Below, one piece after another: positions 12,300 through 21,560 of a stretch of 64,000 bases of DNA. The stretch comes from Perkinsus marinus ATCC 50983 (Eukaryota; Perkinsozoa; Perkinsida; Perkinsidae). A model generated the notes under the pieces. That model saw nothing but the letters and a program-made list of their open reading frames with translations. It had not been told where the DNA came from and made no database searches. The translations under genes and the position numbers were made by a program. The stretch covers positions 166,417 through 230,416 of the forward strand of contig NW_003216446.1 in NCBI RefSeq assembly GCF_000006405.1, written 5' to 3'. The first letter of the stretch is position 1; each line of letters opens with the position of its first letter.

Positions 12300-13130
12300 C
12301 CGTAGGCAGTAGTGGTGGTCTTGGCCACAGTAGAGTCATGACACTTGAACAAGCGGAAATTGCGGATACGAACGGAAACCCGAATGCTAATTTCAACATC
12401 AGCGACAATCCCGTGGGGTGAAGGCGGCACGGCGGGGAGGAGGGGGCCGGGGAGCGGTGACGGAGGAGGAGGGGCTGGCGGAGGAGGAGATTATTTCCGG
12501 GTTCGGGTAACCTGGCCCAGGTTAACAATGTCAGCGACTCTGTAGCCAGTAGCGCGGTCACGGGCCCACGTCTTCCTCTCCAAGGACTGAATGAATACCT
12601 CATATTGAGGAGTATTCATCAGCTCATCATGGTTTTTCTCTCGGCATCATGCAACCATGGCCACATTTGGCCGAGCAACGAGCGGCGAAGATTACCGCGG
12701 CGGTAATACCATTACTGCCGCAATGGCGGTAATACCGCCATTGCGGCAGTTCTCAATCTTCTCTATTCGAGGCACTCAATTCGTAGTGACCTTGAATTCC
12801 GATCTTAACAAGGTCGGGACTCTTTGCCGAGTCTGTTCAAGCATGGGAGCCTCTCTTAGAGAGAAAGATCCTCAATAGAGCAGAAGATACCCATCCAGTG
12901 CCTCAGCTACAATGAGCTACAGCGAGCATAACAGAATATACTCTACTCTCGAAGCACTATTCTGGTTGACTGAATGAACTAGCCTCAGAACCTTCTTGTT
13001 GGCGGGATAAGATTCATCTACAGTGAAATTGATGGCGAGAGTCAAAGACGTTGCTCAATATGTAGAACGTGAGATGAGAACTCATGACTGCCGAGATTCA
13101 AGGAGCCCAAGGGCCAATCTCAGAAGTCTC
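12300..13130. other. Non-coding; G-rich tract and a 17-bp-arm palindrome
   Basis: A strongly G-rich plus strand covers 12420-12490. At 12714-12750 ACTGCCGCAATGGCGGT is mirrored by ACCGCCATTGCGGCAGT with only 3 bases between. No gene is supported. Confidence 0.55.
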
Positions 13131-13131
13131 C

Positions 13132-14353
13132 TTAAATAATTAAAACCTCCGACTCTGACTCACAATGCAAGGCCGACTCCCATGACGTAATCTCGATGCA
13201 TGTTGGTGGTAAGAATGGAATATCTATTGAGGAGACACATGTATGTTGAACTGCCAAGAACAGCGCCTTACAAGGGATCTTCACTGCACATGTCGTCATT
13301 TTCTCCCACAGGAAAATACCCACCTGACCTCCCAGGAGTTCGCCGTGGGAGACAGCGTCGATGGTGTAGTAACTGACCATGGTGCATGGATTAGGGCTAA
13401 TACGAGTGCAGCAGACTGGCGTTCAAACTCACCCCGAAGGATATTTCCACTGGTCTTTTCGCTGGTGCCAGCGTCTGAGAATAACTCACATACGAAGATG
13501 ATAATGTCCAATGGACGCTGGGCCAATTGCTAAGAGTAACTTACAGCATACAAAAGGAAGGCAGCCAATGCACCGATAAGCGGTGCCGATAGCCAATAAA
13601 CAATAGGGAAGAACTTAGCATACCTGCCTAGTAGTGACTAAGCTTGTTCTCTCTGTTCTCTCCCAGCTTACACAAAGTCGCACGAACCATCAGGTTGCAT
13701 CGTGAAGGTTGGAGCGCAGCGGAGGCAGCGCTGGGACGTGATGCAGTGCCTACATCCTTGCACTGAACAGGTACTGCACAGACCAGACGACTCATTCGGG
13801 TATCTGTCAGGCCAACAACAAAACGTATGGGTCCGCAAAGTTCGACTCCAAAATTGGTGGATGCAGAAGTATCAACAGGAGCACGACGAACTCGGTGTTG
13901 AAACTATCAACAAGCAATACTGATTCTATTCGTTCTACGCTCTTATCGTATCCAGCGATGCAGCTTACGGTCTCAGGATATCTCTCGCCGAGCATTCGTC
14001 TCCTCCCACACAGCTAACTTCGCACACGAAGTTCCTATCTATAGCTATGAACGGGCACTCGGGATTAGAGCATCTCTTATGCAGCATCTCTTGGGATACG
14101 CCTGAACTACAACAGCAATCAACGAGACTCCTACTCCGGAGATAGGAACTGCTGGAAGCGGGACAACTATGGGCGTATTACACGTAGTTCTATACACATC
14201 CCGGCACGTGTCGATCATTGTTAACTCCTTCCGGCTGAATTCCACCTTCCTCGGGTCACTTCCTCGTTCATAAAAATGGCAGCGAGAAGCGTCTGAATAG
14301 CCAAGTAGCAATAGCCGCAGTTCGTAAACCTCAGTTGAGTGACTGTGGGCCAC
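13132..14353 (-). CDS. Membrane-protein exon blocks, unidentified
   Basis: Minus-strand blocks with coding character lie at 14353-14045 (VVPLPAVPISGVGVSLIAVV), 13612-13536 and 13526-13132. The middle block is a good membrane helix, FFPIVYWLSAPLIGALAAFL, ending at GTAAGTT. Block 13526-13296 begins QRPLDIIIFVCELF. Donor and acceptor sites are plausible but not backed by homology, and the blocks could belong to one gene with those at 9.7-11.6 kb. I do not recognise the product. Confidence 0.3.
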
Positions 14354-14804
14354 AGTCTGTGGCTTGCTAGTACGATATCACAGTTCTATATCATACAGAT
14401 CGCAGTGTCCACCACAAAGTGACTCCACCAGGGTTTTCGGACAATCTTACCATCATTTTCTCCACATCTCGAGACGACAAGCCATAAGAACAGCAGTTGT
14501 ACTCTCATAGCAAGGCGGCGAAATTACTACACTCATATGTGTAACAGGAGTTCGTGATCCCTGATCACATCTAGTAAACTCAGTACTTTTTCATGACTAT
14601 CAAGTCCACAGTGGATCCGCAACACTGTTCGACATTGAAGAGTTAATCATCTAGTCTCCAACGGAACATCAAGAGAATACTTGGGCCCTATGAGGGATCC
14701 ATTCTAGAATTTCAGCGTCGAGGTATAAACAGTGAGTTCCCCTCAATCAACTGCTACTCCGAGATTCGCTAATGTCCGGAGTATGATATTAAATGCCATA
14801 CGAT

Positions 14805-15209
14805 TCACTTCCTATAAACGGGGGCATAGAAAGAACCCTCGTGTGCGCGACCTTCCCCGATGAAACTTCCCCATACAGTTATCCAATACTCAGCGGCACG
14901 ATTTTGCGGGGAACTCAATCCGAATAGCCGGCAGCGGCACAATAATTCCGGAGAGAGACGCCTCGAAGCACTTGCGAGCGTAACGCCATGATCATTCACA
15001 ACTATCGACCTCAACAACCTCAAACAATGGAAAAACAGTCTCGAGCAGTAGCAGCTGCTGCTGTTCGCATTTGAGTAATGCATATAGTCACACAAATGTG
15101 ATGTAAGATTCTCGACAAGAGCACGCACAAAGTACCAGTAAGAGAAGCATCGAACACACTTTGGCCGATTCGGATGTACAACGATTAAGAAAGCTGCTTT
15201 CAGCAGCAC
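14805..15209 (-). CDS. Hypothetical protein exon, cysteine-rich
   Basis: A 134-codon minus-strand frame ends with ...GRAHEGSFYAPVYRK and a stop at 14805. It is rich in Cys, Ser and Tyr with no recognised domain. It lies downstream of the decarboxylase gene on the same strand. It could be a real last exon or chance; the length is only modest evidence. Confidence 0.25.
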   Translation of the reverse strand: MLLKAAFLIVVHPNRPKCVRCFSYWYFVRALVENLTSHLCDYMHYSNANSSSCYCSRLFFHCLRLLRSIVVNDHGVTLASASRRLSPELLCRCRLFGLSSPQNRAAEYWITVWGSFIGEGRAHEGSFYAPVYRK

Positions 15210-15393
15210 ATCTCGAGAAGCCTGCTTAGTTGCTTGCAGACTGTATCTTTTCGATTCGGCTCATGAACGCCTTCTGAAAATGTGATGACAGTCGTACGGA
15301 GAGAATCTATCGAGCTCTACAGAAGAATAAGATGTGAATTATGTCACTGCCTTACTACTAGCTATTCTATGACCTATTGTGTTGATTCACAGA

Positions 15394-17405
15394 CTAGAGA
15401 ACATGTAAAATATCCTTAGACCAGCCACCTCCCATGCTGACCTTATTTCCCTGTGGAGTAGTAGTAGGTCTACCAAGATCTGTCCTGACTCCAGGTTTGA
15501 CGAGGACTTCGATGAACACAGGCCCTCCATGAGGCTGCGCCACAGCGTCGGCTACTGCTGACGAGAGCTCCTCCTCGGTACGAACACGTATGGCAGTTGG
15601 ATAACTGGGGGGTAGAAACAGTGTCACCGAGAGTCGAACCCGGGACCTTTCGATTACCCAACATCTCGGGCAATACCACACAGATTTAAACCAGCAGCTG
15701 CCGTTGGTTGACCTCCAACACTCTCATGCATCCCATTGTTAACCTAAGCGATGACAAATTAGGTCGCAGGTTCGATCCCCGGCACCGCCTACCAGAACGT
15801 GGATTAAATTGGTAGCCTTATTAGTAGCCATCGACCCCATATGCATCAACAGGGCACCATCGCCATCCATGCATACTACGGGTGACTCCGACGGCATGTG
15901 GCTCGCCAAACCTGATCGAACACACTCCAAGATCGACTATCAGGCTCCTCATGAGTGGAAAATTTCCACTCAGAAATCTCACCGTAAACACAGATTCGAG
16001 AAAAGAACATTCATTAACCCTGTAATAAAAGGCTGTCACAAATTCTCAATGATTCTCCTTACCATGAATTAAGCACGAATATCAGAACATACTATTCCTA
16101 TCAGACACACCCTCCTCAACAACCAGAGGCGACACAACAACCTGTCCCCCCTCCATCGAACAACGATTGAGAGCAACCTCTATGACGTCGTTACCTCCGG
16201 CGATAGATCCAGCGTGGCCCATGTTGCCAACGCACAGGAAATCATGAGAATGGTCGCCACCGTACTCGTTGGTTCGGATTTCGAATAACTCCCGACTGAA
16301 ATGAAACTGCATGTACGACTACCCATCCTGTGCTTCCGAGGTTGGCAGCATCTACCTCAAGAACCCTGTAGTGCCAACATAAGTGGCCTGGTCGCCGCCG
16401 GACTTCAGTACTACTCGGATCGCATTCTCTCTCGTCATAGGCAGGGTATGGTCATAATCAACTGCCGTTTTCAAGCCGTACCTTCACAAAAAAACATCTA
16501 CCCGAAATGACAGCTTGTGACGCTCTACTACCGCGAGAAAGTATCTTTGCGAATTAGTATTAAATGAGGACTCTTGCTCTCCATAGACTAAAGTAGACCG
16601 CGGGAATCGAACCGGGGACCTCCCGATTGGCAGATCAACACACTACCTGTGCCGCTGCTGCCTCCAGGGCTTCCAGCGCTTCTGTGTTCTCAGTAGGCAA
16701 CTCAGTACAGGCCAAATCCATGGCTTGAATTATACCTACACGAAGTCACTCCAGTCGGGTTCTATTCCCGCAACCTGTGGTTTTACCAGCCTGCAATTTT
16801 CCCATAACCTTATGCTGTGGCTCGTCCTTAACACCCGGTTCTCCACGCCAGCCCACCAAAACCTTAACGAAAATCGGACCTCATTCGTATCTTGCGCGGC
16901 GACCTCAAAGATACCACCCCCTTACAAGCATAGGAATCCCATACACACCTGGATGTGCCAGCGACAGTAGGGGATTCACCATATTGCCATAACCACTATT
17001 CTGAGTATACCTACAACAAGTCGTAGCCGCATAAGCTGAGTAACTCCTACTCCTACACTATGGGTAGCTTCCCAGTCGCCAAATGGTATCCAGCAGCTAA
17101 ACCAACGGCACTTCCTTCATTTACAGCGATGACATGCTCGTTGGCTTCTGCATGGTCTGTGACATATCTAAAGGTTGAGCGAATAAGATACAGAATAGGC
17201 CCACGTGCTGGACCTACGCGCAAAAGTCCTTCAATAAGGAATCCGGCACTCCCGTAAAGTAGCCGACTCCACATGCTCTAGCCTTATTGTAAAACTCAGC
17301 AACATTGACACTTCTCGTGCCGTGTGTAGAGAACGCGGCCTTTCCCAAATTCTGGAACGACTTCAATGTCACAGGTCCCAGCACCCTCGTCGATGGAGTC
17401 AACAT
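15394..17405 (-). CDS. Phosphonopyruvate decarboxylase, mitochondrial-type presequence, at least nine exons
   Basis: This thiamine-diphosphate enzyme converts phosphonopyruvate to phosphonoacetaldehyde in phosphonate (2-aminoethylphosphonate) synthesis. Visible in order: start ATG at 17405 with an R/S/T-rich leader; [15 protein letters not shown] joined across an intron to [20 protein letters not shown] and [64 protein letters not shown]; the cofactor motif [20 protein letters not shown] ending in the paired Asn of [14 protein letters not shown]; and the C-terminal [13 protein letters not shown]. These match the family along its length. The stop may be at 15394 or, if a last 48-base intron is spliced, at 15367. 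At least six of its introns (15606-15657, 15744-15792, 16588-16646, 16736-16786, 16863-16925, 17168-17217) come from the two short repeat families described separately. It shares strand with the choline/ethanolamine kinase gene. Confidence 0.88.
15606..15657 (-). repeat. 52-base intron made of a tRNA-3'-half-like element (sense)
   Basis: The intron of the decarboxylase gene begins GTAATCGAAAGGTCC and contains CCGGG TTCGACT CTCGG (T-arm shape), ending CCCCCCAG. The borders are fixed by the conserved protein: ...IARDVG joins YPTAIRV. Confidence 0.8.
15744..15792 (+). repeat. 49-base intron made of a tRNA-3'-half-like element (antisense)
   Basis: The plus strand reads AGGTCGCAGGTTCGATCCCC then GGCACCGCC. 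On the gene strand it is an intron starting GTAGGCGG and ending GCTTAG. The junction LIHVL / VNNGMHES matches the family exactly. Confidence 0.82.
16588..16646 (-). repeat. 59-base intron resembling tRNA-Gly(GCC)
   Basis: On the gene strand it reads GTAGTGTG, then CTGCCA, CGGGAGGTCCCCGGTTCGAT, TCCCGCGG and ends CTACTTTAG. From the D-loop to the T-arm this follows eukaryotic tRNA-Gly(GCC). The preceding exon bases GGCACAG complete an A-box-like start. The flanking exons join in frame (AAAAQ / SMES). Confidence 0.75.
16736..16786 (+). repeat. 51-base intron with degenerate B-box (antisense)
   Basis: The plus strand has GTCGGGTTCTATTCCCGC, a T-arm-like CGGG TTCTATT CCCG. On the gene strand it runs GTAAAACC to GTGTAG and joins KLQA to GIIQAMD in frame. 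Confidence 0.65.
16863..16925 (+). repeat. 63-base intron containing hairpin element, antisense to the gene
   Basis: The plus strand reads CGGACCTCATTCGTATCTT, then GACCTCAAAGATACC. On the gene strand the intron starts GTAAGGGGGTGGTATCTT. Splicing joins GIPML to [10 protein letters not shown], matching the enzyme family. Confidence 0.85.
17168..17217 (-). repeat. 50-base intron made of the hairpin element (sense)
   Basis: On the gene strand: GTAGGTCCAG, GGGCCTATTCTGTATCTT, then CTCAACCTTTAG, with ATAT as the first exon bases. The borders are fixed by KDFCA / YVTDHAE of phosphonopyruvate decarboxylase. CTCAAC fits a branch-point sequence close to the acceptor. Confidence 0.9.
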
Positions 17406-18102
17406 TGACAGTTGAAGTGATGAAGAAACGCTGAAGCCTCGAAACAATTGCTGCCACCCTGCGCAAGGTACTAGCGTTATGATTGAAAAACGACTCCATG
17501 TCACAAGTAGTACTGGCTAAAGGGGATAATCCCAGTTACAACTGCTACGATGATTACTCTGATATTTCTGCAATCAACTTATATGTGATTGAGTATCTCA
17601 ACTGTAGCCTACATGCATCTCACTACATAGCCAGGAGAGTCGTCAACACCAAGATGAAGCCTCCCTACTAACGCCATTATTGCTTGGTGAGATGTCCAAG
17701 CAGCATCACCGACACTCTATGCCGTTTTGGAATAATGGCAATACCACGCGTGTGGCTCAGCATGAGGTAACGTCGAATGCAGCGGAGAGGCAAACATCTC
17801 TGTGGACTTCTGAAAATACAGGGATATCCTAAGAGCCATTCAGTGAGACGCGAGATGTGTACACCCGATAGATGGTCTTAACCGATCCGCAGCCTGCTAG
17901 GGGAGATACAGTGATGGCACTCCTTCTCCTTCTGATACGGTTATCTCTCAGTGGGAATGCATTCCCACAACTTGCATCGGCTTCTCCCCACCAACCGGAC
18001 AATTGACATACTCAATGGAGAGTACGAGATGAAGTAACTTCTACACTTTCAAACGAATACAGCAAGCGGCATATCACTCAAGGTTGGTATGAACAATTAT
18101 CA
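17406..18102. other. Intergenic, no gene seen
   Basis: It lies between the decarboxylase start and the kinase stop. Short frames on both strands have no motif. Confidence 0.5.
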
Positions 18103-19970
18103 ATATTCTGTCGTGGAGTTTTTCAAGTCAAAATAACCCTGAAGTCGTGCTTTGCCATAATTCTCATAATCAAATGCCGCATCCTCATCATCCTCATCAT
18201 CATCGCATCCTTGCTCTACAGCAGCAGCGCTCCGGTCCTGCTCGAAATGCTGTATCACACTCCATGCGCACCAACGTAGCTCAGCTGCCATCGCATACAG
18301 TCGAATTGTCTCCAACTGATGAAGGCAAATCCGTCTACTTCCGATGAAAGGATGCTCACCATGGTGCCCTCGTCAAGACTACTGTACTCATCTTCAGTGA
18401 GGTAATTGCGGAGAAATAGCAACTGTGAGAAGATGTCATTGGGTAGAATCGAACCCGGGATCTCGACTTCACCTGCAGCTCTTTGCTGGGGAAATACTTC
18501 TCCACATCATAATCATCATTCACGATGAGCATACTCTCCACCACCTGAAAAAGGATCATCGATTCAACTCAAACGTTTAGTTATCGGGTAACATGGTACG
18601 TTTAAGCGTATCACTCATCAATATCGACCGTATACGGGACAGAAATCGTCACGAAAGAAAGCTGGCAAAAGAGGAATAACGTCACCCTTCCTGTCCTCAC
18701 CGATTATATTATGAGATTGCATACACTAAAGGCCTCCTACCGAGGGCACGACAGAACATGAAGGTTCACCTTACCGCAGCAAAATGGTTGGCAATATCGG
18801 CTGCCGCGGGGTTGAATGCGCAGTACTCGTAGTCGATGAACTTCAATTGGCAGTTACTCCCATCCTTGGGTACCAGTATGTTGCCCGAGAGCAAGTCGTT
18901 ATGACAAAAGACGATCTAAAATTAAATACCTCCATCGAGAATAGAACCCACAACCATCTCCACCGTAACCCCGAGCCCTAACCTACTAACCTGCTCGAGC
19001 GGACACACATTGGCAGTCTCGCGCGACTGTATAGTCCTCTCCAACCATTTCGCCTCACGCTCTACTGAATCCAGCATCGTCATAAAGTCACCCTCCTCAT
19101 CTTCCGGTGACGCATTGAATAACTCTCGTCCCTTTGCGGCATAGGACTCGATTGTCCTCCACAAATCCGGCACATTCGGACCATCCTCTACCATAGCTGG
19201 CTTGAGGGAATGCATATACCTATATACCATAATTTCATAAATTCCCACATGCAAGTAACCACCGTAGCCGCCTCGCGATCAACGGCGTCCACTTCTCAGA
19301 AACCATCTCAAGAGGCTCCAACGGACGGAGACGAGTGAAGAACTCTTCTATACGTCCATTCCTAAAGTAGGCCGCTCTCTGACACAAATCTTCCCTGTGC
19401 GTTCCTCACTGAAAGATACCAAACAAGGTCGGGCCGAATCCAATAGTGCTGAGGTGATTGAAGATCCGATTCTCCTCATCTCTGTCGATGATGGAACTCC
19501 CTGCTTCACCGAATATTCGGACGAGGCAGACAGGGAGATGGTCCGGACGGCTGCCTTCATTATCGATCTCACAGGAGCTCCCAGTGGTGGAATCGGTGGG
19601 CGCGTTGCTCGCTGGTGAAGTTGCATTATCCTGAGGTCCCAGGTTCGATCCCCACACCCGGCATTTTCAAGGATACCTCTAAGCCACTGAACTCCACTTT
19701 AAATAGAGAATTAGTGATACCCCCCGTGACTTTGGTGACACCTGCTGTGACATTCTTCTCCCGAAGAGCCTCAATCATCGAAGTGGCGATAGGATTGACA
19801 TCGTCGTTATACCGCAGTAAGCACTCACCTGAAATAGGAATTGGCCGAGAGATGGTATAGGAGGGGTCGTTACGGCAAAGTCGTTCGAGTTGCTGTGAGA
19901 TAAGAATATCCGTAGGATTGATGGTATCCTCGAATCGAGGTATCCGCGTCCAGACGTCCGTAGCAGCCAT
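18103..19970 (-). CDS. Choline/ethanolamine kinase
   Basis: This kinase phosphorylates choline or ethanolamine with ATP, the first step of the Kennedy pathway for phosphatidylcholine and phosphatidylethanolamine. The first exon starts at ATG 19970 and contains VTKVTGGITNSLFKV. The second has CLVRIFGEAGSSIIDRDEEN and LSTIGFGPTLFGIF; then NGRIEEFFTRLRPLEP. The catalytic Brenner-type motif is VFCHNDLLSGNILV, followed by FIDYEYCAFNPAAADIANHF. The C-terminal part has YFPSKELQ joined to LLFLRNYLTEDEY, and WSVIQHFEQD and FDYENYGKARLQGYFDLK. The motif order and length fit the family; choline versus ethanolamine preference cannot be told. One apparent intron (around 19366-19398) is only 33 bases. It neighbours the phosphonate gene on the same strand. 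Confidence 0.88.
18423..18472 (-). repeat. 50-base intron made of a tRNA-3'-half-like element (sense)
   Basis: On the gene strand: GTGAAGTCGAGATCC, CGGGTTCGATTCTACC, ending TTCTCACAG. It joins PSKELQ to LLFLRNYL of choline kinase. Confidence 0.82.
19612..19657 (+). repeat. 46-base intron made of a tRNA-3'-half-like element (antisense)
   Basis: The plus strand reads GAGGTCCCAGGTTCGATCCC then CACAC; about 30 of 36 bases match the intron at 27655-27698 when its flank is included. On the gene strand it is GTGTGGGG to CACCAG and restores the frame of the kinase. Confidence 0.75.
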
Positions 19971-20093
19971 AACGAAGAAAGGCTACCACAATTTTGCTAA
20001 TTCCCGCCTTTCCGACAGTTTAGCGCTCGCCCTAGAGTAAACTCAACCCCCCTGCAAGACTGGTAAGACGTAATAGGGTCTTGCAGGAGTTGC

Positions 20094-21541
20094 TTACGGT
20101 GAGCCAGTCTTGGCCTTCTTCTTGCCGACCCGGATGATGTTATATAAACGATGATCAGCCAATTTCGACAGAGACTTTCGCACTTTCAACGGCTCCTTCC
20201 CCGTCGCGCGCCACGAAATTCCATCCGTGTTAACAGGCCGGCCACCGCCATCCCACGGTTCCCCAGTCTTCTCGATAACCGCCGTGAAGAAGCCACCGGT
20301 GTTGTTGAGATGAGGGTACACTCTCAAACACGGAGACAAGTCAAAAGACCCCGACGGCCACATGCTGGGCCGATACCACTCCTTCCTCACATCCCCCTCA
20401 GATATAGCCTCACAGTGGTATACTTCATGTGAGTCCTCCACCTCCTCCACCACCTGCCAATGGTTGAGACCCGGATAGGTGCGGAAGCCCGGCAGCTCCA
20501 CGCGGACCAGCCGGCCGTGGGGCGACACTGAGGAAGGTAATTTCGTGGCGCAGTGACAAAATTTCTCACCGGCCTTCAGGACGGCTTGGACAACAGCCTC
20601 GTTCTCGAGAGGATTAACACTGCAAGTCGAGTACGACATACGACCACCCACCTTAAGCAAGGCGAAGGCCCGCAAGGCTATCTAAAGGTTGACCATACAA
20701 GATACGAAACAGGTCCGATTCTTGCCACTACCTGTATCTGCGTATGATGTAGCCTCCTTCCCAATGAGGGATCCCAATGTTTCCACTTTACCGGGTACTT
20801 CCGGAAGGTCCCATCACCCGAACAAGGCACATCACAGATGACTCGATCGAATTGATGATTATTTGGTATCAACTGTGCTTTATGATTGATGACCATAAAG
20901 CCCTCAGAGGCCCCAACCCTCCCACACAGTATATGAGCCCTCCTCGTGTCCAACTCATTAGCGACCACCATGCCCCTACCCTTCTCTACAACGTCAAGGG
21001 CCTGCAGGGTCTTACTCCCAGGGGCAGCACACATATCCAACACCTCATGCGCAGGTTCGATCCCCAGGACCGACACTGGTACCATCGAGGCCACCTCCTG
21101 CCGCCTTGCCCCTCCTCCGATACCCCCATGATGGGCCCTCAACCACTCGTCCAACTCCGGATAGGCCTCCTTCGCTGTCTTAGGATCACATCCCAATTGG
21201 TACCCCGAACACCACTTGAATTGTCGGGCGCGTGGTATCCACCTTCCATTCCTCGACAACGTCACATCTTGAAATATACTCCTCGGTGGACTGCAGTCAG
21301 CATCTTTCCGCACTCGGAAGGATATCGGCAGAGGAGCTCTAAGATGGTTAATGAGATCCCTCCACTCCTCATCACCATTGTCCAGCTGCAAGCCACAAGC
21401 CCGATAGAAGTCCTCCCATCGCTCAACCCCTTCAGTGACTATCTCCCCGAATTTACGCGTAACAGGTTCATCAGTACTCTTGGTGGTACGTTTCGGACCT
21501 GTTTTGAATCTTCTGTGCTTGGACCTCGGATGCTTAGCCAT
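20094..21541 (-). CDS. NSUN2/Trm4-type RNA cytosine-5 methyltransferase
   Basis: It methylates cytosine C5 in tRNA using S-adenosylmethionine. The SAM-binding motif is VLDMCAAPGSKTLQ; the motif IV catalytic region is DVPCSGDGTFRKYP; and the motif VI second cysteine is in STCSVNPLENEAVV. The N-terminal part EDFYRACGLQ and ISFRVRKDAD fits the Trm4 subfamily. Two exons join at a 50-base intron (20682-20731): LHHTQIQ to IALRAFALLKVGG. The 3' end is Lys-rich (KKKAKTGSP). The ATG at 21541 begins a basic leader, but bases 21494-21533 within that leader are a copy of the hairpin element, so the true start may differ. Only about 19 bases separate it from the protease stop. Confidence 0.9.
20682..20731 (-). 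repeat. 50-base intron made of the hairpin element (sense)
   Basis: On the gene strand: GTAGTGGCAAGAA, TCGGACCTGTTTCGTATCTT, then GGTCAACCTTTAG with exon ATAG following. It joins HTQIQ to IALRAF, matching Trm4. It has the same length and same acceptor context as the intron at 17168-17217. Confidence 0.9.
21494..21533 (+). repeat. Hairpin element copy overlapping the methyltransferase N-terminus
   Basis: CGGACCTGTTTTGAATCTT, then GGACCTCGGATGC. It nearly matches the copy at 37187 in both halves. On the gene strand it reads through in frame with the presumed first codons. Confidence 0.7.
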
Positions 21542-21560
21542 TACCAACCCTACATCAACA

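Noticed and set aside
13536-13612. Aquaporin (MIP) gene from the helix YWLSAPLIGALAAFL
   Set aside because: It resembles the last helix of aquaporins, but no NPA motif was found in the flanking exons.
21040-21075. B-box-like GGTTCGATCCCC inside the methyltransferase gene as another tRNA-like intron
   Set aside because: On the gene strand it codes for VLGIEPAHEV, which aligns without a gap to the Trm4 family just before VLDMCAAPGSKT. It is coding sequence.
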